Assembly (NCBI GenBank): GCA_934401915.1
Contig: CAKRSV010000005.1
Location: 186,001 to 250,000, forward strand
DNA from: an uncultured Lachnospiraceae bacterium
GTDB taxonomy: Bacteria > Bacillota > Clostridia > Lachnospirales > Lachnospiraceae
Length of the DNA stretch: 64,000 bases
Reading direction: 5' to 3'
Made by a program: the position numbers and the translations under genes. Positions within the stretch are counted from its first letter, which is position 1. Every line of letters begins with the position of its first letter. The notes beneath the pieces are model-generated. The model saw only the letters and a list, made by a program, of their open reading frames with translations. It ran no database searches and was not told the DNA's origin. Shown here piece by piece: positions 45,315 through 54,607 of the stretch.

Positions 45315-46337
45315 TTAGCGGATACCGATCTCTGTATCGGACTCCGTTACCACACTGTGCTCTTTGATGTAAGCGACAATGTCCTCGAACTGTGTGAATG
45401 CCAGACCTACATAGCTGTCTGCGCAGCCGTAGTAGATAGCGATCTTTCCACTCTCCGGATCGTGGATCGTTGCGCAAGGGAAGCATACGTTCGGAACGAA
45501 GCCTCTCTCCTCATACCACTCTTCGGGCGTCAGCAGGAAGTTCTCACATCTGTATTTTACGATGGACGGATTCTCCAGATCAAGGATCGCTCCGCCGATC
45601 GAGTATACGAAACCGTTGCAGGTGCCGCTTACTCCGTGGTAGAACAGAAGCCAGCCTTCGCTTGTCTCGATCGGAGCAGCGCCGCCGCCGATCTTAACGG
45701 ACTCCCACCATTCGCTTCCTTTGCCCATCACGTGTCTGTGTTTGCCCCAGTACACCATATCCGGGCTCTCGCTGATAAAGATATCTCCGAACGGTGTGTG
45801 ACCGCTGTCGGAAGGACGGCTCAGCAGACAGAAGTTGCCATGGATCTTACGCGGGAAAAGAACTGCATTTCTGTTGTAAGGAATAAAAGGATTCTCCAGT
45901 CTTACAAAGGTCTTGAAATCCTGTGTCTTTGCCATACCGATCGATGCTCCGTAGAAATCCTGGCACCAGATGATGTAGTAGGTATCCTCAACCTTAACCA
46001 GTCTCGGATCGTAAGCATACTTCGGCATGAACGGCTTTCCGCTCTCATCTACGAACGGGATCTTCTCCTTATCGAAATCCCAGTGGATCGCATCCTTGCT
46101 GCGTCCCATGTAAATGTAAGGAATACCATTTGTCTGCTCACCGCGGAATACGCCGATGAACTCATCGCCATAAGGCATTACGGCACTGTTGAAGATTCTG
46201 GCAACGCCCTCCACCGGATTTCTTCCGATGATCGGGTTCTCGGTGTATCTCCACACAGGCGCGCCGACGAGGTTCGCCGGTCTCTCCTGCCAAGGCACGT
46301 TCTTTACGGGTGGCGCGATCATTTTGATGTCACTCAT
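45315..46337 (-). CDS. GH130 beta-1,4-mannooligosaccharide phosphorylase (GH130_2-like)
   Basis: 340 residues, five-bladed propeller of GH130. The active-site block N-P-I-I-G-R-N and the Y-D-P-R-L segment, whose Asp is the proposed proton donor in the family, are present, as is H-G-V-S in the phosphate-binding region. Compared with the neighbouring paralogue it is shorter and lacks the N-terminal helical extension, the pattern that separates GH130_2 from GH130_1. It would phosphorolyse mannooligosaccharides to mannose-1-phosphate, saving one ATP per sugar. Confidence 0.88.
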   Translation of the reverse strand: MSDIKMIAPPVKNVPWQERPANLVGAPVWRYTENPIIGRNPVEGVARIFNSAVMPYGDEFIGVFRGEQTNGIPYIYMGRSKDAIHWDFDKEKIPFVDESGKPFMPKYAYDPRLVKVEDTYYIIWCQDFYGASIGMAKTQDFKTFVRLENPFIPYNRNAVLFPRKIHGNFCLLSRPSDSGHTPFGDIFISESPDMVYWGKHRHVMGKGSEWWESVKIGGGAAPIETSEGWLLFYHGVSGTCNGFVYSIGGAILDLENPSIVKYRCENFLLTPEEWYEERGFVPNVCFPCATIHDPESGKIAIYYGCADSYVGLAFTQFEDIVAYIKEHSVVTESDTEIGIR

Positions 46338-46383
46338 ATTTTTTCTCCTTTACCATATATATTTTCTTTCTTAAATCTTCTTT

Positions 46384-47562
46384 TTATTTCTGCTGTGCAA
46401 GGAACTCCAGGTTCTTGCGGATCAGGTCGCATCTCTGTGCAACGCACTCTACGGAGCGGAGCGGATCGGTCGGCGTATTGAAAACGTAATCGATCAGCTT
46501 ATCTACCGTCGTGGTTGCCACGTGCATCCGGGTGTCGCTGGAAGCGTAGTAGATAAATACCTTGCCTTCCTTCGTAGCGATCGCTCCATTAGTGAATACC
46601 ACGTTCGAAACATCGCCCACTCTCTCTCCGGCTCTCGGTCCGATCAGCATGCCGGACGGCTCTGCGATCACCTTGGAAGGATCGTTCAGGTCAGTTGCAA
46701 ACGCATAGATGACATAGCGAAGTCCTGCCGCTGTGTTTCTCACGCCGTGCGCAATGTGGATCCAGCCTCTGTCGGTCTTGATCGGAACCGCACCGGCACC
46801 GTTCTTTGCCTCTGTGATGGTGTGATACTTGCGCAGACTGGTCATCTTCTCTTCGTCGATCACCGCATGGGTGATGTCGTCGCACAGTCCGAAGCCGATA
46901 CCGCCGCCGGATCCAGTCTCGATGAAGTCATCCATCGGTCTTGTGTAGAACGCGTACTTTCCGTTTACAAACTCCGGATGAAGCACTACGTTTCTCTGCT
47001 GGGGAGAACGGAGCGTTACCAGATTGTCCAGTCTCTCCCAGGTCTTTAAGTCTTTGGTACGCACGATACCTGCCGCTGCAACCGCCGCTGACAGATCGTT
47101 CACCGAATGATCCTTGCTCTCGGAACAGAACACGCCGTAGATATAGCCGTCCTCATGCTTGGTCAGACGCATATCGTACACGTTTGTCTCCTCCGGGCAG
47201 GTGTCCGGCAGAAGGATCGGATAATCCCAGAAACGGAATCCGTCCACACCGTTGTCGCTCTCTGCCACGCCGAAGAAGGACTTTCTGTCGTCTCCCTCGA
47301 TACGTGCCACCAGATAATACTTTCCGTTCAGCTCGATCGCGCCGGAATTCATCACAGCATTGACACCCAGTCTCTTCATAAAATACGGATTTGTCTCCGG
47401 ATTCAGGTCATACTGCCAGGTCAGTGGAATATGCTCTCTGGTCAGCACCGGGTACTCATATCTGTCGTAAATCCCATTGTAAAAGTTCTCGTCGATCTTG
47501 TTTTTACGTGTGATCAGCGCTTCGTATTTTTTGAGTTCTTTCTCATACTTTGGATTCATCAT
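46384..47562 (-). CDS. GH130_1 4-O-beta-mannosyl-glucose phosphorylase
   Basis: 392 residues from the ATG at 47562, preceded by GGAGG 8 nt upstream. The N-terminal helix ([16 protein letters not shown]) is typical of GH130_1. Core motifs [15 protein letters not shown] and H-G-V-R-N-T are present. It cleaves Man-beta-1,4-Glc with phosphate to mannose-1-phosphate and glucose. The substrate is made by the adjacent epimerase, so the pair forms the known epimerase-phosphorylase route for mannobiose. Confidence 0.92.
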   Translation of the reverse strand: MMNPKYEKELKKYEALITRKNKIDENFYNGIYDRYEYPVLTREHIPLTWQYDLNPETNPYFMKRLGVNAVMNSGAIELNGKYYLVARIEGDDRKSFFGVAESDNGVDGFRFWDYPILLPDTCPEETNVYDMRLTKHEDGYIYGVFCSESKDHSVNDLSAAVAAAGIVRTKDLKTWERLDNLVTLRSPQQRNVVLHPEFVNGKYAFYTRPMDDFIETGSGGGIGFGLCDDITHAVIDEEKMTSLRKYHTITEAKNGAGAVPIKTDRGWIHIAHGVRNTAAGLRYVIYAFATDLNDPSKVIAEPSGMLIGPRAGERVGDVSNVVFTNGAIATKEGKVFIYYASSDTRMHVATTTVDKLIDYVFNTPTDPLRSVECVAQRCDLIRKNLEFLAQQK

Positions 47563-47625
47563 CCCTCTCTCCTCCATCTCAGATTTTCTTACACAACCGA
47601 TCCCTATATCTATGTGTCTACTGTA

Positions 47626-48795
47626 CTATAATCTCTTCATAACTTCCATACACATTCTTCCATTATGGTAAGGACATTTCCACGGCTCAACGATCGGTCT
47701 GTTCGGATACGGCTTGCCGTCCTCGTCCACTTCCCAGTACCACTCGGAACCAGCTCTCTTGTCGATCACATGATCCTTGATAAACTGCCACTCAGACTCT
47801 GCTGCCTGGAGATATTCTTTTCTGGAAGGATCCTTCTGGTAGCCATTCAGAAATCCGATCACAGTCTCCGCCTGTACCCACCAGATACGATGCATATTGA
47901 CTACGCCTCTCTCGCACTCGTTGGCAAGGGAGTGTCCGTCGAAGGCAACCTTGTAGATCTGTGCTGTCAGATCCCTGGTGATCGGGGAAAGCAGCGCTTC
48001 CATCGCCGGATCTCCGAGAACCTCCACGCCGCGGTCGATCAGCCATGCCGTCTCGATGTCATGTCCGTAGGAGTGCAGGTCGATGATCGACTTCATGTTC
48101 TCGTCGAAGAACACCTCCTGGCGGTGAAGCTCCGGGTTGTAAACCTTATGTGCAAAGGTTTCCATGATCCAGTGCAGCTTTTCTCCTACCTCCGGCAGCT
48201 TCGCCACACGGTAAAGCTCGGTATATGCTTCAAACACGTGGAGCAGCGTGTTCATCGTCTTTGCCGCAATGACGCCGTTCTCCGAAAGTTTGTCGTTCCC
48301 GATCTCATGGAACGCCTTGTCGAAGGCTTCCTTGTAACCGATCTCGTCGGTACATTTTGTCTCAATGATGTAGAAAAGCTCCTTTGCCATATCCAGCGCT
48401 TCCTGCTTTCCGGACGCCTCGTAGTAAGAGGACAGTGCGTAGATGGCAAATGCCTGATTGTATGTATGTTTCGTGGTGTCTTCCGGCGTTCCGTCATAGC
48501 GGATCGACCAGAAGATTCCTCCGTTTTCGCGGTCCGCACAGCGTTCCTTAAGGAACGCAAATGCGTGATCTGCTTCTTGTAAAAGGCTTTCGTCCTTCAG
48601 CATGGTATAGGCGTTTGAAAAGAACCAAAGGATCCTGCTGTTCAGGATGCAGCCCTTCACCGCTTTTTTGTCCACTTTCAGATCATAGCCTACCCAGCCG
48701 TAATAACCGCCGTTCTCATCATCTCTCAGGTTTTTCCAGAAGGGGATGATATCCTTTACCAAATGATTCTGAATCTCTTCTCTCATCTTTGTCAT
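47626..48795 (-). CDS. Cellobiose 2-epimerase (AGE family)
   Basis: 389 residues, (alpha/alpha)6 barrel of the N-acylglucosamine 2-epimerase superfamily. Characteristic motifs: N-G-G-Y-Y-G-W near the start, S-R-I-L-W-F-F-S, H-S-Y-G-H-D-I-E-T-A-W-L with catalytic His, and W-V-Q-A-E near the end. It converts beta-mannobiose to mannosylglucose by C2 epimerisation of the reducing end. AAGGAGG lies 8 nt before the ATG. The gene lies between the transporter and the phosphorylases. Confidence 0.93.
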   Translation of the reverse strand: MTKMREEIQNHLVKDIIPFWKNLRDDENGGYYGWVGYDLKVDKKAVKGCILNSRILWFFSNAYTMLKDESLLQEADHAFAFLKERCADRENGGIFWSIRYDGTPEDTTKHTYNQAFAIYALSSYYEASGKQEALDMAKELFYIIETKCTDEIGYKEAFDKAFHEIGNDKLSENGVIAAKTMNTLLHVFEAYTELYRVAKLPEVGEKLHWIMETFAHKVYNPELHRQEVFFDENMKSIIDLHSYGHDIETAWLIDRGVEVLGDPAMEALLSPITRDLTAQIYKVAFDGHSLANECERGVVNMHRIWWVQAETVIGFLNGYQKDPSRKEYLQAAESEWQFIKDHVIDKRAGSEWYWEVDEDGKPYPNRPIVEPWKCPYHNGRMCMEVMKRL

Positions 48796-48814
48796 GCTAT
48801 CGTCCTCCTTCTTT

Positions 48815-49663
48815 CTAACCCTTGACTGCTCCGGCAGTCAGACCCGAGTAAATCTGCTTCTGACACAGGACAAACACGATCAGTGCCGGCAAGAGAGAGA
48901 TGATAACGCCTGCACAGATCAGGTTGTACTGACTTCCAAGAGGACCTACGAAGGTGTAAAGGGAGGTTGACATCGTCGGCAGCTCCTTCTTGTTCTGCAG
49001 ATACAGATTCGCCATGTAGTATTCGTTGTAAGTTCCTACACCCTTTAAGATACAGGATGTGACAATCGCAGGCTTGAGCAGCGGGAACAGGATCTTGTAG
49101 AAGATCGTGAAATAGGAAGCGCCGTCCATGATTGCTGACTCGTCGAGCGAATAATCGATATTTTCAAAGAACTGGATGTAAATATAGATCGAGATAACAT
49201 CCGTTCCACACATCAGGATGATGTAACCGTACAGCGTGTTGATAAAATGAAGGTTGAACATGATCTCGTAGGTTGCGATCTGCATTGCCACGCCCGGAAG
49301 AAGGGATGCAAACAGAAACAGGTTACGGATCAGGTTGTTACCGATGAATTTGAAACGGTTGAGCACATAGGCAAGCTGGGTTCCGATCAGCACGGAGGCT
49401 GCCAGAACACACACCATGATGATTAACGAATTCAGGAACGCTCTTCCCATGTTCGCCTTCTGGAACGCCTGTACAAAGTTGTCAAAGTTCAGCCAGCTCT
49501 GCGGAAGAACCATGACGTTTGTGTGCTGGTACTCATCCTTGGTCTTGAACGCTGTGATGACACAGGATACGACCGGCAGTACCGCTACAAAAGAGAAGAA
49601 CACAAGGGATAAATATTTCAGTACCGTAAGAAGCATTCTTGTTACTTTTTTCATTGCAAACAT
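48815..49663 (-). CDS. Carbohydrate ABC transporter permease (MalG type)
   Basis: 282 residues with six helices and the cytoplasmic EAA loop (D-E-S-A-I-M-D-G-A-S-Y-F-T-I-F-Y-K-I-L-F-P) that contacts the ATPase. The start overlaps the preceding permease stop by one base (TAATG). It is one half of the membrane channel of the mannooligosaccharide importer. No ATP-binding subunit is encoded in the operon, so it probably shares a common MsmK/UgpC-type ATPase made elsewhere. Confidence 0.94.
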   Translation of the reverse strand: MFAMKKVTRMLLTVLKYLSLVFFSFVAVLPVVSCVITAFKTKDEYQHTNVMVLPQSWLNFDNFVQAFQKANMGRAFLNSLIIMVCVLAASVLIGTQLAYVLNRFKFIGNNLIRNLFLFASLLPGVAMQIATYEIMFNLHFINTLYGYIILMCGTDVISIYIYIQFFENIDYSLDESAIMDGASYFTIFYKILFPLLKPAIVTSCILKGVGTYNEYYMANLYLQNKKELPTMSTSLYTFVGPLGSQYNLICAGVIISLLPALIVFVLCQKQIYSGLTAGAVKG

Positions 49664-50688
49664 TATGCCAAGCCTCCCTTCCGAGCCTCTCTTTTATTTC
49701 TTCTTGCAACATATTTTGCGATCCGTCTGTCACGCTTGATGCCTGCGTACTTATCCTCGTCGTCCGCGCTCTTGAATACGAACTTGAAGAACAGCTTCTG
49801 CAGGACTGTTGCCACGATTATGATCAACAGCAGAACGATCGCCATGGCTGACGCCAGACCAACCTTTTGCTGTGTATGTGCGATTTCGTGCATTACCACA
49901 AAGTATGTTCCCGTGCCGTTCGCGCCGCTTGTGATAACGTAAGGCGGTTCGAATGCACTCAGAGAACCGGTAATGGATAAGATAACATTCAAAGTGATAA
50001 TTGTCTTAATGCTTGGCAGGATAATACTCTTGAACTGCTGGAAGCGGTTTGCCCCGTCCAGCATCGCTGCCTCATAAAGTTCCGAATCCACAGACATGAT
50101 CGCTCCGATGAAGAGCACCATATTCTGTCCGAAATAACGCCATACCGAGGTTCCCACCAGGGAGATATTGTTGATACTCTGATCCTTCAGCCAGTACGGC
50201 AGATTGTCCAGATTAAATCCGCACCACTGCAGAACGGTATCGAATACGTAACCTCTGGTATAGAAAAATTTAAAGATAAATCCGATTGCAATACCATTGA
50301 TGAGGTAAGGGAAGAACATGAATCCTTTGAAAAGGTTACCGCCCTTTACCTTAAAGCTGAGTACTGTCGCCAGATAGAGGGAAAGTGCAAGCTGGACAAC
50401 GGAGCCGACCATGTAGTATAAACTCAGTTTCAGTGCGCCGAAGCAGTCATCTCTCTGGAACACTTTTGCGTAGTTGCTAAGGCCTACGAACTTTCTTGCT
50501 CCCACGTATTTCATTTTATAAAAGCTGAATCCAAACATCTCTGCGAAAGGCAGATACGTAAAGGTAAATAGTAAGGCCAACGGGATAATCATAAAGCAGA
50601 TCATCACCAGGACTCTCTGTCCGTCTCTGCTCTTTATCCACTCGCCAAATGTTCTCTTTCGGGGTTTTGCCGTCTGAGTCATTGCCAT
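49663..50688 (-). CDS. Carbohydrate ABC transporter permease (MalF type)
   Basis: 341 residues, six helices, a basic N-terminus of about 25 residues, EAA loop E-A-A-M-L-D-G-A-N-R-F-Q-Q-F-K. It partners with the MalG-type permease next to it. GGAGG lies 8 nt before the ATG. The C-terminal tail is long and very basic (K-R-D-R-R-I-A-K-Y-V-A-R-R-N-K-R). Confidence 0.94.
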   Translation of the reverse strand: MAMTQTAKPRKRTFGEWIKSRDGQRVLVMICFMIIPLALLFTFTYLPFAEMFGFSFYKMKYVGARKFVGLSNYAKVFQRDDCFGALKLSLYYMVGSVVQLALSLYLATVLSFKVKGGNLFKGFMFFPYLINGIAIGFIFKFFYTRGYVFDTVLQWCGFNLDNLPYWLKDQSINNISLVGTSVWRYFGQNMVLFIGAIMSVDSELYEAAMLDGANRFQQFKSIILPSIKTIITLNVILSITGSLSAFEPPYVITSGANGTGTYFVVMHEIAHTQQKVGLASAMAIVLLLIIIVATVLQKLFFKFVFKSADDEDKYAGIKRDRRIAKYVARRNKREARKGGLA

Positions 50689-50767
50689 CGCTCCATCCTC
50701 CTGATAATCAGAGCCAGGGAGAGCTTTCCCCCCGGCTCTATCATTTTCATCGCTTTATAAGCAAATC

Positions 50768-52252
50768 TTAGTAAAGAACTTCGATTCCGCACTCTTCCTG
50801 TGCATCGTTCCAAGCCTGTGTCCACTCAGCCATGATGTCATCAAAGCTCTTGGAACCTGTAGCTGCTGCTTCTACAATGCCCTGAACCTTAGCGTCTCCG
50901 CCTGCGTTGAAGGAAAGCTCGCTCTCTGCGTTCATCTCATTCATGAAGTCCTCTTCTCCTTCAAGTGCCTGAAGGTTCTCAACAACCTCTACGCCCTCGA
51001 AGTTGAAAGATGTCGGAGCTGTCTTGGAGATCGGGTAACCACCCTCAAGCTCACACCAGCCAGACTCTTCAACCATCCACTTAACGAATACCATAGCTGC
51101 TGCCTTGTTGTCGTCAGAGGAGTTTACATTGATACCGAAGTTGTAGTCAGGACCTGCTGTCGCATACTGCTTGCCGTTTACAGTGATCGGGAAAGGCATA
51201 TATCCGATATCGTCACCATTGTCGCCTGCTGCCTTCATCTGAGCTACTGCCCAGGAGCCAAGTACCATACAACCGATCTCTCCGTTGTTGATCATGCCCT
51301 TGCAGCCTTCCCAGTCAGTTGTTGTGTAGTCATCCTCGATCAGTCCGTCAGCTACTGCATCGTAAAGGATCTTGTAAAGTGCGTATGCACCTGTTCCGTC
51401 GCCGTTGTCCTTGAAAGGCTCAGCTGTGTGAACGAATTTCTGGTTTAACCATGTCTCATCACCTGTTGTGATCGCGCCAAGGTAAGCATCCCACTGACCA
51501 CCCATGGTCCAGCCTGCTGCATAGTTTGTATACAGCGGAATAGCGTCTGTGTTGTCCTTGATTGCCTGAAGTGCTGCGATCAGCTCATCGGGAGTCTTAG
51601 GAAGCTCTGTTACGCCTGCATCAGCGAAAACTTTCTTGTTGTAAAGAAGTCCCTGTGCATTTCCCATGTAACCGATACCGTAGCAGTTCTTATCCCACTC
51701 CCAGTTATTAGCGAAGTTGATGTACTGGCTCATTTCCTCTGTGGTTCCATAAGGAACAAAGTAAGTAGGAAGTTCTGACTTGTCGATTGCCGGGATAAAC
51801 ATGATGTCGCCCCAGTCACCGTTGGAAAGACGAAGAAGGGAATCCTCCTGATAATCGGTAACGCCTTCTGTCTCAACTGTGATGTTCGGATATACCTCGT
51901 TGAACTTAGCTACCAGATCAGCCATGGTTCCATCTTCCTCACGGTCTGTCTTGTGATGGATGAACTTGATGGTTGTTGTCAGATCTGTGTAGTCCTGTCC
52001 GAGGGTGATGGAAGCATATGTAAGTCCATCTGCTGCTGCAGCAGTGTCATCTGCTGTATCGTCAGCAGCCTCTGTGTCCTCTGCTGCTGTTGTGTCCTCT
52101 GCTGCTGTTGTGTCCTCGGTTGTCTCCGCTGCCGCATCATCAGTTGTGCTTGCTGCTGAGCTGTCTGCGCTGTTGTCGGAAGAGCCACATCCTGCAAGAG
52201 ATAACGTCATGGCTGCTGCCAGGGTAAGCGCTAATACCTTTTTCAGTTTCAT
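50768..52252 (-). CDS. Extracellular sugar-binding lipoprotein of the mannan importer
   Basis: 494 residues. Signal peptide with lipobox L-S-L-A-G-C, so the protein is tethered to the membrane outer face. An Asp/Ala/Thr-rich linker (about 25-75) made of repeated A-E-D-T-T-A units is followed by a family-1-type (MalE-like) binding domain with many surface Trp/Tyr residues. It is the first gene of the operon, preceded by a strong AAGGAGG, and the likely most highly translated product. In Roseburia loci the equivalent protein binds acetylated and galactosylated mannooligosaccharides. Confidence 0.93.
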   Translation of the reverse strand: MKLKKVLALTLAAAMTLSLAGCGSSDNSADSSAASTTDDAAAETTEDTTAAEDTTAAEDTEAADDTADDTAAAADGLTYASITLGQDYTDLTTTIKFIHHKTDREEDGTMADLVAKFNEVYPNITVETEGVTDYQEDSLLRLSNGDWGDIMFIPAIDKSELPTYFVPYGTTEEMSQYINFANNWEWDKNCYGIGYMGNAQGLLYNKKVFADAGVTELPKTPDELIAALQAIKDNTDAIPLYTNYAAGWTMGGQWDAYLGAITTGDETWLNQKFVHTAEPFKDNGDGTGAYALYKILYDAVADGLIEDDYTTTDWEGCKGMINNGEIGCMVLGSWAVAQMKAAGDNGDDIGYMPFPITVNGKQYATAGPDYNFGINVNSSDDNKAAAMVFVKWMVEESGWCELEGGYPISKTAPTSFNFEGVEVVENLQALEGEEDFMNEMNAESELSFNAGGDAKVQGIVEAAATGSKSFDDIMAEWTQAWNDAQEECGIEVLY

Positions 52253-52275
52253 AATATAATCCTCCTTTTTTGTGC

Positions 52276-52299
52276 TAAATCAACTTGATTGTTGATTTA
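52276..52299. promoter_or_regulatory. Candidate repressor operator at the mannan operon start
   Basis: TAAATCAAC-TTGATT-GTTGATTTA is a perfect inverted repeat (9-bp arms, 6-nt centre). It lies just downstream of the probable -10, covering the expected transcription start. A LacI-type repressor is encoded 1.2 kb away and is the natural candidate. Confidence 0.55.
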
Positions 52300-52304
52300 A
52301 TTTA

Positions 52305-52310
52305 AGTATA
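52305..52310 (-). promoter_or_regulatory. Probable -10 of the mannan operon promoter
   Basis: TATACT on the minus strand, about 53 nt upstream of the lipoprotein ATG. No good -35 is seen at 17 bp (GATGAT), which fits dependence on an activator. The whole 52253-52607 gap is AT-rich regulatory DNA without a gene. Confidence 0.45.
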
Positions 52311-52470
52311 TATTACTTTATATTTTAATCATCACTCATTTTTGCAATAAATATTATATTCTTGTATTTTTGTCCAATTTCAATATTCTACCCAAATTTA
52401 ACTATCCGTTTTTGTCTATTATTTATAGGTTTTATTTCCATTTTTTCTTTTTTATGCCATTTAGTTAGCT

Positions 52471-52496
52471 TTATTTTAAGTTAAATTAGGTTGATC
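52471..52496 (+). promoter_or_regulatory. Shared motif, candidate AraC-type regulator site (copy 1)
   Basis: The segment contains AAGTTAAATTAGGTTGAT. It matches AAGTTTTTTTAGGTTTAT upstream of the alpha-galactosidase gene (56906-56924 region) at most positions, both flanked on the left by TTATTT. It lies about 110 bp upstream of the AraC-type gene. Confidence 0.4.
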
Positions 52497-52607
52497 ACTT
52501 TGCACGAACAAAGCTGTTTGTTGCCCTTTTGCCGCTTTTTTACTATACTATACTTAAAAATTCACGGAAAACTCTTCCCGACGGGCTGCCCAGAAACGGA
52601 GATTATT

Positions 52608-53564
52608 ATGGATTTCAAAGAACTTCTCGACAACAGACTGCATTTTTCCGACTCCCGGCGTTTCCGGCAGGTCTCCCTCTCGGGCGATCTGAACTATTAC
52701 GCCTGCGACAAAGCGCCGGAGCTTATCTACCCGAACGCCGACTGCGAGGTCACACTTGACCTTCCTATGCAGGCGACCTTTTCCGACCTGCCCGGCTATT
52801 TCTTTCTCTACCTATATAATGCGTCACTGACCGTCGAGAGTGCAGACGATGAAGGGATAGAAGCATCACCACTTCCCTGTCACGCCGGACAGGCGCTCCT
52901 GCTTTCGCTCGACCGGGCATGGCGGCTGACCATCCCTTCGCACGGCACGCACCTTTACCTGTGCTTTTTTGACGGCGGCTGTTCCCGCCTGATCGCCGGC
53001 GAGCTCTGCCCGTCCGGCTGCCGGGTGATCGCTGTCCCCTCTGCCTCCGGCGTGACCGATTCGATCCGCTATCTCCTCGATCACCCCTTTTCCGGAGAGA
53101 TCGGCTCCCAGATCCTCTTTTCCAAGAAGTTCACGGATCTTCTGACGGAGCTCTACCTCGCCTGCACGCAGCCCTCACCCGGCCGGGATAAGATCCCTTC
53201 TTACGTCCGCCGCACGAAAGAGCTGTTCGATACACAGTACCAGGAGAACTATACTCTCGACAAGCTGGAAACGCTCTTTGGCAAAAGCAAGTATTCCATC
53301 TGCCGCGAATTCGGGGCGCACTATGGGATCTCGCCTCTCCAGTACCTGAACAGGCGGCGCATCGAGGAGGCGAAACGGCTTCTGCTCTCCACCGATCTGC
53401 CCGTCCATGAGATTGCTTCGCACGTCGGCATTGAGAACACGAATCACTTTATCCAGCTTTTCAAAAAAAATACAGGAGCCACCCCGTTTGTCTTTAAACA
53501 GGAGGCTCCCGTATCTATCTGCGAGCTACGCTATCCTTGTACACCAGACGACCGTCCACGATAA
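52608..53564 (+). CDS. AraC-family transcriptional regulator
   Basis: 318 residues from the ATG at 52608 (CGGAG upstream). The N-terminal cupin-like sensing half (about 20-165) is followed by two helix-turn-helix units in the last 100 residues (F-G-K-S-K-Y-S-I-C-R-E-F and I-A-S-H-V-G-I-E-N-T-N-H-F-I-Q-L-F-K-K), as in sugar-responsive activators. Divergent from the mannan operon, so it probably activates it when oligosaccharide is bound. Its last 50 bp overlap the 3' end of the converging lacI-type gene. Confidence 0.92.
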   Translation: MDFKELLDNRLHFSDSRRFRQVSLSGDLNYYACDKAPELIYPNADCEVTLDLPMQATFSDLPGYFFLYLYNASLTVESADDEGIEASPLPCHAGQALLLSLDRAWRLTIPSHGTHLYLCFFDGGCSRLIAGELCPSGCRVIAVPSASGVTDSIRYLLDHPFSGEIGSQILFSKKFTDLLTELYLACTQPSPGRDKIPSYVRRTKELFDTQYQENYTLDKLETLFGKSKYSICREFGAHYGISPLQYLNRRRIEEAKRLLLSTDLPVHEIASHVGIENTNHFIQLFKKNTGATPFVFKQEAPVSICELRYPCTPDDRPR

Positions 53565-54534
53565 ACATTCCCGGCTCATAACTGCTGTTCTCGATTTTCT
53601 TTATCATATTGCTCACCGCTCTGTGAGCCATTTCCGGCATATCCACCTCGTAGGTCGTGATCTCCACATCACTCACACCCGGGTAGATATAGTTGTCAAA
53701 TCCGACCACCGAAATATCCTCCGGCACGCGGTAGCCTGCCGCCTCCAGCTTGCGGATCAGGTAGCCCGCCGCAAGGTCGCAGTTGCAGACAAACGCCGTC
53801 GGCATTTCCTGCGGGAGAACAATCTTATGCTCCGGGTCGATCTTCGCCTCCTTGATGTCACGGTCCTCGATGATCCAGTCCTGCCGCACGCTGACACCAT
53901 GCTCCATCAGCGCCTTGGTGTAGCCGAGATAACGGTCCGTGATACTGGTCGTCGCCAGCAGCGTTCCCACAAAGGCGATATCCCGGTGTCCCATGTCAAA
54001 CAGGTAATTCGTCAACATATTGGTTCCGTAGATGCTGTTCGAGATCACCGTATCCCGCTGTCTGGTCTTGTCGTAATAGTCCAGATAGATGATCGGCACG
54101 CCCGCGGACTGCTCCATTTTTTTCAGATAGGGCTGCTTCATCGCGCCGATGATGATCACGCCATCCACCTTTTTTTCCTGAAGGATCAGCGGCATCCGTC
54201 CGCTCTCCGCATCCTGCTCGCGCACCACCTCCAGGATCGCAATACTCCCCACCGAGGTCGCCTTCTGCGTGACTGCCTGATACATCTGCCAGTAAAAGGA
54301 AGAAAACTTTTCAAGGTATCCCTCCTGTGCCAGCACTCCTATGTTGTAGCTCTTTGTCATCTGTACTTTGCGCGCAGCCGAAGGGGGCTTATAGCCCATC
54401 TCCTGTGCCAGCTCCTTGATCCGTGCGCGCATCTCCTCGCTGACGCCCTTCTGGTCTGCCAGCGCCTTGGACACCGTCACGGTGCTCACGCCTACCCGCT
54501 GCGCTATGTCTGATAATTTAACGCTCTTTGCCAT
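53515..54534 (-). CDS. LacI-family transcriptional regulator
   Basis: 339 residues from the ATG at 54534. N-terminal helix-turn-helix and hinge: V-K-L-S-D-I-A-Q-R-V-G-V-S-T-V-T-V-S-K-A-L. The periplasmic-binding-protein-like effector domain follows (G-V-I-I-I-G; F-V-C-N-C-D-L-A-A-G-Y; V-G-F-D-N). It lies 73 bp after the alpha-galactosidase gene in the same direction and likely represses this gene and/or the main operon. A second sugar regulator beside an AraC protein suggests dual control. Confidence 0.93.
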   Translation of the reverse strand: MAKSVKLSDIAQRVGVSTVTVSKALADQKGVSEEMRARIKELAQEMGYKPPSAARKVQMTKSYNIGVLAQEGYLEKFSSFYWQMYQAVTQKATSVGSIAILEVVREQDAESGRMPLILQEKKVDGVIIIGAMKQPYLKKMEQSAGVPIIYLDYYDKTRQRDTVISNSIYGTNMLTNYLFDMGHRDIAFVGTLLATTSITDRYLGYTKALMEHGVSVRQDWIIEDRDIKEAKIDPEHKIVLPQEMPTAFVCNCDLAAGYLIRKLEAAGYRVPEDISVVGFDNYIYPGVSDVEITTYEVDMPEMAHRAVSNMIKKIENSSYEPGMFIVDGRLVYKDSVARR

Positions 54535-54607
54535 ATCCTGCTTTTCCTTTTCCCCGTATTGTCTCCACGCTGTCTGTCGCCGCAGCTTCTGCGGCGGCGC
54601 CATCCTC

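Noticed and set aside
51953..52259. Repeated CTGCTGTTGTGTCCTCTG-like units, possible microsatellite
   Set aside because: These encode the Thr/Ala/Asp linker of the binding lipoprotein; low complexity of a lipoprotein linker explains them.
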